In this document: in pieces, positions 30,605-40,700 of the stretch
Numbering within the stretch: position 1 is the first letter of the stretch
Layout: every line of letters begins with the position of its first letter
From: Chitinophagales bacterium
Lineage (GTDB): Bacteria; Bacteroidota; Bacteroidia; Chitinophagales; JADIYW01
Direction: 5' to 3'
Assembly: GCA_020636545.1 (NCBI GenBank)
Contig: JACJXS010000015.1
Coordinates: 1-64,000, forward strand
DNA: 64,000 nucleotides
Notes under the pieces: generated by a model
What the model was told of the DNA's origin: nothing
Seen by the model: only the letters and a program-made list of their open reading frames with translations
Databases searched by the model: none
Position numbers and translations under genes: made by a program

Positions 30605-33472
30605 TTAGTCAAATAAGAATGCGATATCTTCTTGGCTTAAATTTTTTACGAAGCTATCTTCTGCAACTATTAGAGCATCGGAAGTTGCTTGTTTTCGACT
30701 TTGAATTTGTATGATTTTTTCTTCGATGGTGTCTTTGCAAATCATTTTATAAGCAAACACATTTTTGGTTTGACCAATTCGATGTGTTCGGTCGATAGCT
30801 TGGTCTTGAATGGCGGTATTCCACCAAGGATCTACTAAAAATACATAATCGGCTGCAGTTAAATTGATTCCAGCATTACCAGTTTTTAAACTCATTAAAA
30901 ATACTTGTATTGTACTATTGTCTTCTTGAAATTCGCTGACCATTTTTTGCCTTTCTGTAATAGGTGTATATCCATCAAAACGGAAATATGAAATATTTTG
31001 TTGCTCTAATTCATCGGCTATTAAATATAGCATTTCTTTAAATTGGGAGAAGACTAACACTTTATTTTTAGAAAGATTGTTAGTGATTTCATCAATAAGT
31101 ATTTTTATTTTAATTGATTCTTTTGTTTCAATATCGGCTTGTTTAAGTAAAATAGGAGAGCAGCAAGCCTGACGTAATTTAATGATGCCTTGCAACACAT
31201 TAAGTTTACTTTTAGCCAATCCTTCATTTTTTATGTTTAAGAATACACTTTTTTTGATACGAGCTTTAATTTGTTCATAAGCATTCCGTTGAGCTTCTTC
31301 CATTTCACACCAAAGTGTTAATTCGGTCTTTTCTGGTAAATCGGTAGCCACTTGCTGTTTTGTTCTTCTTAAAATAAATGGAGCAGTTAATTTGTGTAAT
31401 GCTTCCATCTTTTTTTCATTCTTATTTTTGTCTATTGGAATGACATATTCTTGTCTAAAAAATTCTTGAGAACCTAAGAATGTTGGCAATAAGTAATCTA
31501 ATTGAGCATACAAATCAAATACATTATTCATTATTGGTGTTCCACTCAAGGCAATTTTATTTTTTGCTACTATTTGATGAACTGCCTTTGTAGTTTGAGC
31601 GTATAATGTTTTGATATTATGGCTTTCATCTAAAACGATGGTATTCCACAATGTATTTTTAAATAACTCTACATCAACTCTTACGGTAGAATAGGCTGTA
31701 ATGACAATACTTTTGTTTTCTTTTTCGAGTTCGCTATAGTTTCGATTTGAGCCATAATAAGTATAAACAGAAGCTTTGGGTAAGAATTTTTCTAGTTCAT
31801 TTTTCCAATTATAGATTAGGGAACTTGGGCAGACAATCAAAAACTTATCCTGTGGATTTATTTCTAATTGGTGTGCTATAAAAGTAATTGTCTGTATCGT
31901 TTTACCCAAACCCATGTCATCAGCAAGATAAGCACCAGCATTAATTTCTGACAACAAACAAAACCATTCAAAGCCTTTTTGTTGGTAGGTTCTCAAAGTA
32001 GCCTGAATAGATTTTGGAATTGGATAAATTGCTTGGTTGGACTGTTGCCAATTATCCCATTTATTCCACCAATCTTGAGGAATAACAAATTTTAAACTAT
32101 TGGATTTTATAGATTCATCTTCTTTAACTAGTATCCATTTTGGAATTGAAATAGTGTCTTTATTGATTTTAGAATGCTTTAAAATGGAAGCATATTCTGA
32201 CAACCATTCGTCTGTTAAAACTCCAATTGAATTGTCTTTTAGTAAAACAGAACGTTGTTCATTCAAGACGACTTTCTGTAATTCATTTAGACTAACATTT
32301 TCTTTTCCAAAAGATACTTTAAAAGTGGCTTCCACAATATTTCCAGTTACTTTGATATTGCTTAATTTACTTTCTAATGGAAATGGAGTATATCTGAAAT
32401 GTTGCAACATATCCATTCCAATAATTTCAATATCTTCATCTAAAAATTGGTGATAGGTTTTAAAAAACCAATTTTTCTTTTTTGCTTCATCAAAGGATAG
32501 GTAAAAATAGCCATTTCGTTGTTTGATGAAATTGGGATGTGTTTGTTGAATATGACTTATAAAATCAGTTTCTACTTGCAGATTTCTTTTTACGGCATAA
32601 ATTTCTTGATTTTGTTTTACTTCATGTATTGCTTTAAATTCCCCATCAATTATGATGTCATTGTATTTCCATTGAGGTGTAAGCATTAAAAATGCACCAC
32701 TATTAATTTCACTTAAATAAAGACAATTTTTAGGAATAATATCAAGTACTTCAGCATCAAAATAATTGTGTTTTTCAATTGTAAATTGACTTTCCAATTT
32801 GTGAACTACATATTTAAGAAAATTTGCTTTGTCGGTGCTATAATTTTTTACAGTTGGACGCTCAAGATATTCCAAAGTTTGATATTGCTCATAATCTAAA
32901 AGATAATAAATATTGTCTTTTTCTAATAGAAAATTATTTTGATTAAAATCTTTTAAGTGATGTGTTTGCCCATCTATTGTTATGAAAGTTTCAAGCAAAT
33001 ATTTGTTTTTTTTAAGTTGAATATCAAAAGATAAAATTGGCTGTGTATTTGAAAATATACATTTTGTAGTTAGAAAATTTCCAGTTTTAGGATTGATTAT
33101 TTTATGATAGAGTTTTATATTTTCGTTTTGAACATCTATAACTTTTTGAAATAATTCGTGGAAATGTCTATCTATTTTTTTGGATAATAAACTATCAATA
33201 TTGCTTCCTACTTTTTGTTTTTTTAAGAATTTTTGAATTTCATTTATATTGAAATCAATATATTTAGGAGTAAATTCTTTAAAAACTTTTTTGACACTTC
33301 CATGAAACTTGTATGTTTCAAAAATATCTTCATCTAAATGGTATGTCTTATAATTTGTGCCTACTTGTTTTTTTTTAATTAATAAAAAGCTAAAAATATC
33401 AGCGTTTAGAGAAATATTTTCTGGATGTAAACAAAATGTATAGGATATTTCTGTTTTTGGTTTAGTAGCCAT
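30605..33472 (-). CDS. SNF2-family DEAD/DEAH-box helicase
   Basis: A 955-residue Swi2/Snf2 ATPase starting MATKPKTEIS at 33472. A longer frame that would overlap the magnesium-channel gene has no support. The N-terminal half (1-480) is family-specific and lacks a recognisable SWIM zinc motif. The motor has DDMGLGKTIQT (K524), an ESHNIK box (DESH instead of DEAH), SGTPIMN, then the C-terminal lobe with VFSQFKEML, SLKTGNAGINLTAADYVFLVDPWWN and DRTHRIGQ. Such bacterial proteins translocate on DNA or remodel RNA polymerase (RapA-like); the target here is unknown. It lies 22 bp downstream of mgtE on the same strand. Confidence 0.86.
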   Translation of the reverse strand: MATKPKTEISYTFCLHPENISLNADIFSFLLIKKKQVGTNYKTYHLDEDIFETYKFHGSVKKVFKEFTPKYIDFNINEIQKFLKKQKVGSNIDSLLSKKIDRHFHELFQKVIDVQNENIKLYHKIINPKTGNFLTTKCIFSNTQPILSFDIQLKKNKYLLETFITIDGQTHHLKDFNQNNFLLEKDNIYYLLDYEQYQTLEYLERPTVKNYSTDKANFLKYVVHKLESQFTIEKHNYFDAEVLDIIPKNCLYLSEINSGAFLMLTPQWKYNDIIIDGEFKAIHEVKQNQEIYAVKRNLQVETDFISHIQQTHPNFIKQRNGYFYLSFDEAKKKNWFFKTYHQFLDEDIEIIGMDMLQHFRYTPFPLESKLSNIKVTGNIVEATFKVSFGKENVSLNELQKVVLNEQRSVLLKDNSIGVLTDEWLSEYASILKHSKINKDTISIPKWILVKEDESIKSNSLKFVIPQDWWNKWDNWQQSNQAIYPIPKSIQATLRTYQQKGFEWFCLLSEINAGAYLADDMGLGKTIQTITFIAHQLEINPQDKFLIVCPSSLIYNWKNELEKFLPKASVYTYYGSNRNYSELEKENKSIVITAYSTVRVDVELFKNTLWNTIVLDESHNIKTLYAQTTKAVHQIVAKNKIALSGTPIMNNVFDLYAQLDYLLPTFLGSQEFFRQEYVIPIDKNKNEKKMEALHKLTAPFILRRTKQQVATDLPEKTELTLWCEMEEAQRNAYEQIKARIKKSVFLNIKNEGLAKSKLNVLQGIIKLRQACCSPILLKQADIETKESIKIKILIDEITNNLSKNKVLVFSQFKEMLYLIADELEQQNISYFRFDGYTPITERQKMVSEFQEDNSTIQVFLMSLKTGNAGINLTAADYVFLVDPWWNTAIQDQAIDRTHRIGQTKNVFAYKMICKDTIEEKIIQIQSRKQATSDALIVAEDSFVKNLSQEDIAFLFD

Positions 33473-33494
33473 AAATAATACAGAAGAGAAAGTT

Positions 33495-34859
33495 TTATAA
33501 TAGTTTTCCTTGTAAAATAACTGAGGCAATAGAGAAATAAATCACTAATCCAGTTACGTCAACTAGGGTTGCAACAAATGGTGCTGAAGAGGTTGCAGGG
33601 TCAAAGCCTAATTTTTTAAGAATAAAAGGTAGCATAGAGCCACAAAGTGTTCCCCAAAGCACAATGCCAATTAATGTAATTCCTACTGTAATGCCAATAG
33701 CAATGCCATGATCACCATAGATGCCAAAGATATTGTCCCAAATTACAATTCTGGCGAAGCCAAAAATTCCTAAAATTAAACCTAGCAATAGTCCCGATAA
33801 AAACTCTCTTCTCATTACAAACCACCAATCTTTTAGGGTTATTTCAGAAATTGCTAATGAACGTATGATTAATGTTGCAGCTTGAGAACCAGAGTTTCCA
33901 CCACTCGAGATGATTAGTGGAACGAATAGTGCTAAGACTACGGCTTTGGCTATTTCATCTTCAAAAAATGCCATTGCTGATGCTGTTAGCATTTCTCCAA
34001 TAAATAGCAAAACTAACCAACCTGCTCTTTTTTTTATCATTTCAAATAATGGCGTATCAACATAAGGTAATTCTAATGCATCCATACCACCAAATTTTTG
34101 CATATCTTCAGTGTTCTCTTCCTCATCAGCATCCATGATATCATCGAAAGTGATAATTCCAACTAAAACACCATCGTGTGTTAGAACTGGCAATGCTTGT
34201 CGGTCATATTGTTTGAATAAAGTAATTGCATATTCTATATCATCTGTTACAGTTGTATAGGCATATCTTTCGTCTAATAAATCTTCAACTTTTGTTTCTG
34301 GTTCTGAGAAAAGAAAATGCCCAATTCTAACATCATCAACCAATCTACCTTTTTCATCAACAACATATAGCATATTGACGGTTTCACTCTTTTTTCCGAA
34401 TTTTCTGATATGTTCTAATACTTCAGCAACCGTCCATTCTTTTTTAATACTAATGTAGTAGGGTGTCATCATTCTGCCCACACTGTTTTCAGGATAACCT
34501 AATAGGGTGGAGGCAATTTTCCGTTCTTCATCGGAAAGTAAATTGAGTGTTTTTCTAAGAATATGTGAAGGCAATTCTTCTAAGAGCTGGGTTCTGTCAT
34601 CGGGCGACATATTATTTAAGATGTCAGCCATTTTTACTTGCCCTAATGATTTTAGTAAAGATTGTTGTGTATCTAAATCTATATGTTCAAAGGTACGAGC
34701 TGCAATTTTTATCGGAAGTATTCTAAAAACAATGATTTGTTGCTCTGGTTCTAAACTTTCAATGAATTCAGCAATATTACTTGGATGTATAGCAGTTAGC
34801 TCAGTTCTGAGCTTAAACCAACTTTTAGATTCTAATAAATTTATTGCTTCTTCAAACAT
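33495..34859 (-). CDS. mgtE: Magnesium transporter MgtE
   Basis: A 454-residue channel. I use ATG at 34859 (MFEEAINLLESKSW); the longer frame would start at TTG. Domains in order: an N-terminal superhelical domain (about 5-110), two CBS domains (about 115-235) and five transmembrane helices (about 270-454). The transmembrane part includes SSGGNSGSQAATLIIRSLA and the pore region, ending FIALVDVTG-like FVATLVDVTGLVIYFSIASVIL. The cytosolic domains sense internal magnesium and close the pore. It follows the response regulator gene after 67 bp on the same strand. Confidence 0.92.
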   Translation of the reverse strand: MFEEAINLLESKSWFKLRTELTAIHPSNIAEFIESLEPEQQIIVFRILPIKIAARTFEHIDLDTQQSLLKSLGQVKMADILNNMSPDDRTQLLEELPSHILRKTLNLLSDEERKIASTLLGYPENSVGRMMTPYYISIKKEWTVAEVLEHIRKFGKKSETVNMLYVVDEKGRLVDDVRIGHFLFSEPETKVEDLLDERYAYTTVTDDIEYAITLFKQYDRQALPVLTHDGVLVGIITFDDIMDADEEENTEDMQKFGGMDALELPYVDTPLFEMIKKRAGWLVLLFIGEMLTASAMAFFEDEIAKAVVLALFVPLIISSGGNSGSQAATLIIRSLAISEITLKDWWFVMRREFLSGLLLGLILGIFGFARIVIWDNIFGIYGDHGIAIGITVGITLIGIVLWGTLCGSMLPFILKKLGFDPATSSAPFVATLVDVTGLVIYFSIASVILQGKLL

Positions 34860-34926
34860 ATTTGTAGAGCAACAAAAATAAGGAATATTATCCAAAAATT
34901 ATTTGGAACTTATTTTGAAATTGATT

Positions 34927-35625
34927 TTATTTAGTAGTAGATTTAATAACTAATTTAAAGCCAACGCCGTGCATATTCTGTATCTCCACATTTGGGTCAT
35001 CAGATAAGTATTTTCGTAGTTTTGTTATGTAAACATCCATACTTCTTCCTGCAAAATAGCTATTATCTTTCCATATTTTGTTGAGTAAAGTTTCTCTTTT
35101 TACAGGCAAATTGACATTTAAAATCAGCTGTTCTAATAAAGCAGCTTCTTTCTTAGTCAAATTTCTTGTTTCTTGATTAATAACTAATGTAAGATTATCA
35201 ACATCAAATTCAAATTGACCAATCGTATGTATTTTTGAAGTAAAATCACTTTGAAGTGTTCTTCTTAAAATTGCATCAATTCTAAGCACTAATTCTTCAA
35301 AATTAAAAGGTTTTGTCATATAATCATCTGCACCAATACTCAATCCTTTAATTTTATCTTCTTGCATTTCTTTAGCTGTTAAAAATATAATTGGCGTAGT
35401 ATCTCCTTTTTCTCTTAATTCTGTTGCTAAGGTAAAACCATCTTTCTTGGGTAGCATTACATCAAAAACATAGATATTGAATATTTGATTATAAATCTCA
35501 CGTTCCGCATCGAGTCCATTTGTGCAATGTGTTACAGTATAGCCCTTTTCTTCAAGATTATCTTTGACAATAAATCCTAAGTTTACATCGTCTTCGACTA
35601 ATAGTATTTTAATATTATTTTTCAT
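34927..35625 (-). CDS. OmpR-family response regulator
   Basis: A 232-residue two-component regulator. The receiver domain (1-120) has the acidic pair E11-D12, phosphoacceptor D55 (VFDVMLPKKDG) and the conserved K in DDYMTKPF. The winged-helix DNA-binding domain (about 130-230) has LTKKEAALLEQLI and SMDVYITKLRKYL. It starts 7 bp after the histidine kinase gene and is almost certainly its partner. Target genes cannot be read; the mgtE gene next to it is a candidate. Confidence 0.9.
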   Translation of the reverse strand: MKNNIKILLVEDDVNLGFIVKDNLEEKGYTVTHCTNGLDAEREIYNQIFNIYVFDVMLPKKDGFTLATELREKGDTTPIIFLTAKEMQEDKIKGLSIGADDYMTKPFNFEELVLRIDAILRRTLQSDFTSKIHTIGQFEFDVDNLTLVINQETRNLTKKEAALLEQLILNVNLPVKRETLLNKIWKDNSYFAGRSMDVYITKLRKYLSDDPNVEIQNMHGVGFKLVIKSTTK

Positions 35626-35632
35626 AAGCCTT

Positions 35633-36892
35633 TTATTTTTTAATTATTGGAAACCATAATGAAAATGTAGAACCAACATCAACTGTACTTTTTAAAGATA
35701 CAAAACCTTTATGTTGTTCCATCATATCTTTTACATAAAATAAACCTAAGCCAAATCCCTTCACATCATGAATATTACCGCTCGGTACTCTATAAAATTT
35801 ATCAAATATTTTCTTTTTATCATCATTGCTAATTCCTTTTCCATTATCGTGAATACTTACGACAAAGTAATTTTTTTCATTTTTAGTATGAACAATTATT
35901 TGAGGTATTTTGTTTGCATATTTTATCCCATTATCAAGCAAGTTAAATAAAATATTTTTGATATGAACGATATCGCCTTTTATCATAAAGTCTGTAGCTT
36001 CTTTTTTAGTAGTTAAATTTCCTTCATGTTCTTTAATTCGAGGTTCAAAATTTTTAGTAATTTCAGCAATCAATTGATGCATATCAATAGCTGTTACATT
36101 TAATTTTATCTTTTTAGATTCAATTTGAGAAGATTGTAAAACCGACTCTACTTGCTTTTTCAAACGTTCATTTTCCTCGTTGATAATTGTTGCATAGTGA
36201 TGTAATTTCTCAGGCATTTTATATATATCTTCCTTCATTAAAACAGTACTAGCCAAACCGATTGTAGCAATTGGTGTTTTAAATTCGTGTGTCATATTAT
36301 TGACAAAATCAGTTTTAACTTTACTCAATTGTTTTTCTCGCATAATAACAATCGTTGTATAACTGAAAAATCCTAATACCACTAATAAAACAAAAGAAAA
36401 GAATGCTAATAGTTTGATATCTGGTTCTAATAAAATACTTTGATTTTTATCTAAATTCAATTCAATGTTTTGGACGATAGATTCAAACTCAAATATTTCA
36501 GGTTTGAATTTAGGATTTACTAAATCAATCATACCTTTTTTAATCTGTGTATGATTGAAATCTCGAATAATATAGGTTATTGTAGTCTTTATATTATTCT
36601 CTTTGTACTCTTTATATAATGATGCTTCAAAATTTTTTAAAGGAAATGGCTTACTAAAAAAGATATTAAATTCACCTGTTGTATCCTGTTCCATTTTGTA
36701 ATATAAATCGTCCATATTTGTTTGTATAACGATTTTGTTAATGGCATTTCTGGTTGCAATATTGGCGTTGTCGTTAAATTTTTCGTTTTTATAATCTAAA
36801 TTCTTTTTTACCCAAAATACCTGTGTAACGATAATGCCACCTAATGAAATAAATGCAAGAATTATAATATTTCGGATGACGTTAGTACGCAT
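35633..36892 (-). CDS. Membrane sensor histidine kinase
   Basis: A 419-residue kinase. Transmembrane helix 1 (about 8-27) and helix 2 (about 161-184) enclose a periplasmic sensor of about 130 residues with no recognised domain. The HisKA motif MTHEFKTPIATIGLAS carries phosphoacceptor H202, and the HATPase region has NLLDNGIKYAN, HDNGKGIS and GFGLGLFYVKDMM. There is no HAMP domain between the membrane and HisKA. It forms an operon with the response regulator (7-bp gap). The stimulus is unknown. It is divergent from mazG with a 111-bp intergenic region. Confidence 0.9.
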   Translation of the reverse strand: MRTNVIRNIIILAFISLGGIIVTQVFWVKKNLDYKNEKFNDNANIATRNAINKIVIQTNMDDLYYKMEQDTTGEFNIFFSKPFPLKNFEASLYKEYKENNIKTTITYIIRDFNHTQIKKGMIDLVNPKFKPEIFEFESIVQNIELNLDKNQSILLEPDIKLLAFFSFVLLVVLGFFSYTTIVIMREKQLSKVKTDFVNNMTHEFKTPIATIGLASTVLMKEDIYKMPEKLHHYATIINEENERLKKQVESVLQSSQIESKKIKLNVTAIDMHQLIAEITKNFEPRIKEHEGNLTTKKEATDFMIKGDIVHIKNILFNLLDNGIKYANKIPQIIVHTKNEKNYFVVSIHDNGKGISNDDKKKIFDKFYRVPSGNIHDVKGFGLGLFYVKDMMEQHKGFVSLKSTVDVGSTFSLWFPIIKK

Positions 36893-37003
36893 TCTGCCCT
36901 TTTTAAATTAAATATACTAATTAAACGATAATATTACGAAATGTATTTTTATAAATATATAGATGATGGTTTAGTTTTATTAGTTTTGTATAAAATTTAA
37001 GAA

Positions 37004-37768
37004 ATGGACAAAAATCTGAAGGCTTTTGAGAATTTATTGAATATCATGAATGATTTAAGAGAAAAATGTCCTTGGGATAAAAAACAGACCATTCAATCAC
37101 TTCGTAAATTGACTATTGAAGAAACCTATGAATTAGCAGATGCAATTTTGAAAGAAGATTGGGAGAATATAAAAGAGGAATTAGGAGATTTATTTTTGCA
37201 TTTGGTTTTTTATGCGAAGATTGCACAAGAGCAACAACGTTTTGATGTTGCTGAGGTTTTAGATAGTGTGTGTCAGAAATTAATCTTCAGGCATCCACAC
37301 ATTTATGGCGATGTTAAAGTAGAAAATGAAGATGATGTTAAAAGGAATTGGGAGTTATTGAAATTACAAGAAGGCAAAAAAAGTGTGTTAGGTGGTGTGC
37401 CTGATGCTTTGCCTCCAATCAATAAAGCTCAAAGAATTCAAGAAAAAGCCAAGAATGTTGGATTTGAATGGGAAAATAAATTTCAGGTTTGGGCTAAAGT
37501 TGTAGAAGAAATCGGAGAACTAGAAGAAGCTGAGAAATCTGAAAATATAGATAAAATTGAAGATGAATTTGGCGATGTGCTATTTGCATTGATAAATTAT
37601 GCACGATTTTTGAAGATAGATGCTGAAGAAGCATTAGAAAGAACTAACCAAAAGTTTATTCAAAGATTTAACTTTATGGAAAATTATGCAAATTCCAATA
37701 ATATAGCTTTGTCTAATATGAGTTTGGAAGAAATGGAAGCACTTTGGGTTAAAGCAAAAGGCAAATAG
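37004..37768 (+). CDS. mazG: Nucleoside triphosphate pyrophosphohydrolase MazG
   Basis: A 254-residue enzyme that hydrolyses NTPs and dNTPs to monophosphates and pyrophosphate, cleaning the pool of aberrant nucleotides and affecting (p)ppGpp levels. LREKCPWDKKQT (CPWD 22-25) and TIEETYELADAI with EELGDLFLHL give the ExxE-12-ExxD magnesium site. A second MazG-like domain has VVEEIGELEEA and DEFGDVLFALINY. The full two-domain length matches the family. It is 5 bp upstream of the large kinase gene. Confidence 0.92.
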   Translation: MDKNLKAFENLLNIMNDLREKCPWDKKQTIQSLRKLTIEETYELADAILKEDWENIKEELGDLFLHLVFYAKIAQEQQRFDVAEVLDSVCQKLIFRHPHIYGDVKVENEDDVKRNWELLKLQEGKKSVLGGVPDALPPINKAQRIQEKAKNVGFEWENKFQVWAKVVEEIGELEEAEKSENIDKIEDEFGDVLFALINYARFLKIDAEEALERTNQKFIQRFNFMENYANSNNIALSNMSLEEMEALWVKAKGK

Positions 37769-37773
37769 TTATC

Positions 37774-40700
37774 ATGCAAGAACAACTTATACGTAAAATA
37801 ATTTTTGCTTTTGGATTAATACTTTTTTTAATCGGCTTGAATTATTTTTGGATAGGTAAAGTAAATATTTCCAAAGCTCGAAATAAAATTGAAAAGGTCA
37901 TTCACGATAAAGAAAATGCTGCTTTAAATATTTTCAACAATAAAAAATTTCTTACAAATTATAATAGTCCCAATTACTTACATCAATTAAAAAGTGAAAT
38001 AGATGAAGATGGGTTTTATTTGTTCATTTTTGATAGAGATGAATTAGTTTATTGGTCCACAAATGATGTTTTAATTAAAAGTCCAAAAGTTGTTTCGAGG
38101 AATGATAAAAACTTTATTAAAATTGACAATGGCTATTATTTGGCAATGCATAAATATCTACCAGATATGTTGCATCAAGCAGTTATTTTAATACCCATTT
38201 ATATTCAATATAGTAATACCAATCAATTTTTAAAATCAGGATTTGCTTTTGAAAATAATATCCTTAAACGTATTAAAATTACGACTAAGTATATCAATGA
38301 AAAGAGCATTATAAAAAATTTAGAAGGTGAATATATTTTCTCCATAAAAGAAAATACAAGCTACTCACAGATTTCTGATTTTATGTTTTTCATACTGATT
38401 GCTTTGTTTATATATTTAATGTACCATATTTCTCAATTGGTCAAATTATTATTGCAAGCTGGGAAACAAAAAACTGCTCTTTTGTTTGTTTTGATAGTTG
38501 TTGTCTTAATCGAATTATTATTCAATCATACTGAATTAATTATAGATTTTCCCGATTTAGAATTGTTCTCCTCTAAATTGTATGCATCAAATTTTCTAGC
38601 CGATAATTTAGGTGTTTTAATGATTAGAGTTTTGTTATGTATTTGGTGCTTGTATTTTCTGAAATATATTCGATTGCCAAAATCTAATTTCATTAATAAT
38701 TATGTTTTGGTTTTAGTACCAATAATTCATTTTTATTACGTGATATATATTATTGGGAATATCATTAACAATTCTACTATAAATTTTAATTTCTTTAGTT
38801 ATACAACAATTGATTTTTATTCTTATATCTCTATTCTACTTTTTGGACTTTTGTTTTTTAGTCTGGTACAAATGCTGAATTTTGTTTTTGTTCATAAAAA
38901 AGAAAAAATCAGTATCTATATCATAATTATTGCCGTTTGTTTATTTACGATTTATCAAAGCTTTCAGGCTACAAATATTTATTTTGAATGTTACTTAGGA
39001 CTTTGGTTAGTCTCGTTTATTTTGATTTTTTATATAAAAAATGAAATTAAAACCAAATATTATTTCATTACTTCTATTTTGATTTTGGCTTTATTGTCTA
39101 TGTTATTGACAACAACCTTATGGGTACAATCTGCTCAAAAAGAATTTGAAATTAAAAAGAGCAAAGTGCATGAATTATTTATTGAGCGTGATGTTGTTGA
39201 AGAATTTGAATTGAGCGGCAAAGAAAATAATATCCAAAATGATGGTTTTATTTCTAAATACTTGGCAAATCCTTATTTATTGAATATTGATTTGTCAGAT
39301 AGAGTGCTTAGAAATTTAGGAGGATTGAATAAAAATTATATCATCAATATTTATGCGTATGATTTTGATAAAAATCCCATAAAAGGTACGTCAGATAAGG
39401 CAGCTGCCTATTTTGATAGGATACTGAGATTTAGGAATACTGCACAAATTTCTAATAATTTTTATCATATTCCAATCAAGGAAACTGGAGAAAAATATAT
39501 TGGAAAATTTGAGTATAAAAATGATACCATAGTAAATGGATATTTATATATTGAGTTGATACCTCGAGTGTTTAAAATCAATAGTGCCTATCCAGAATTA
39601 TTATCGCAAAACAAAACATACTATGATGAGATTTTAAAAAATTATGCTTACGCCATTTACCAAAATAAAAAATTAATTAAGAGCGATGGCGAATTTCAAT
39701 ATTCAACCTATTTTGATTTTCCGATAAACCAAAGCCTTGAATTTACACAAGAAGAACAAAGTGGGTTTAATCATTTAATTTATCAAAATAAAGATAAAAT
39801 AGTGGTTGTTTCCGAGCCTGAAAAGTCAATATGGATAGCTGTTTCTATATTTTCTTTTATTGTTTTAAATCTGCTATTTTTATTTATTTTATTAGACCTT
39901 TTTGGCTTTTCTACAGATTTATGGGTGGATACTAAAATCAAAGATTTCTTTGTCAATAATACTTTGCAAAAGCAAATTCAAAACTATACCATTATACTAT
40001 TATTGTTATCTCTGGGCATATTGGCATTAATTACTTTTGTTTATTTCAACTATCAGTATAGAAATATTTATAAAAGTAAAATTGAACAAAATACTAACAT
40101 TGTTGTCAAAAATTTCAAACAATTATTCAATGAATATTACCCAATTTATGGCGAAGAAACTTATGTGTGGGTTATGCAAAATAGATTGCAACAACGTTCT
40201 GATATATTTGAAACAGATATCACTGCCTACAATACAAATGGCGATATGATTGCCACTTCAAATCCTGAGATTTATGAAAATAATTTAATCTCAAAAAAGA
40301 TAAATTCAGATGCCTATTATGCATTAAATACTTTGCGAAAGTCTAAGTTTATTAATGAAGAAAGTATTGGAAAATTACATTTTATGAGTTTGTATCTAGC
40401 GATTACAACAGACGGTAACACAAAATTATATTTACAATTTCCACATTACAACATTGATAAATATCTACGCTCAGAAATAATTCTATTTTTAATTTCATTG
40501 ATAAATATTTATGTCTTTTCATTGATTGTTATTGCATTTGCAGCAGTTTACTTATCTAAAAGTGCAACAAACTCATTGAGTATAATCTCCGAACATATTA
40601 AGAATGTGGATTTGAATAAGAAAAATATTCCTTTGGAATGGAATAAAACTGACGAAATTGGTTTGTTGGTAAAGCAATATAATAATATGTTGAAGGAATT

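Noticed and set aside
32100..32453. 117-codon plus-strand open frame inside the SNF2 gene
   Set aside because: Antisense shadow rich in Ser and Phe, as expected from the complementary strand of Lys/Glu-rich coding sequence.
34507..34881. 124-codon plus-strand open frame
   Set aside because: Antisense to the MgtE N-terminal domain; no independent evidence of coding.
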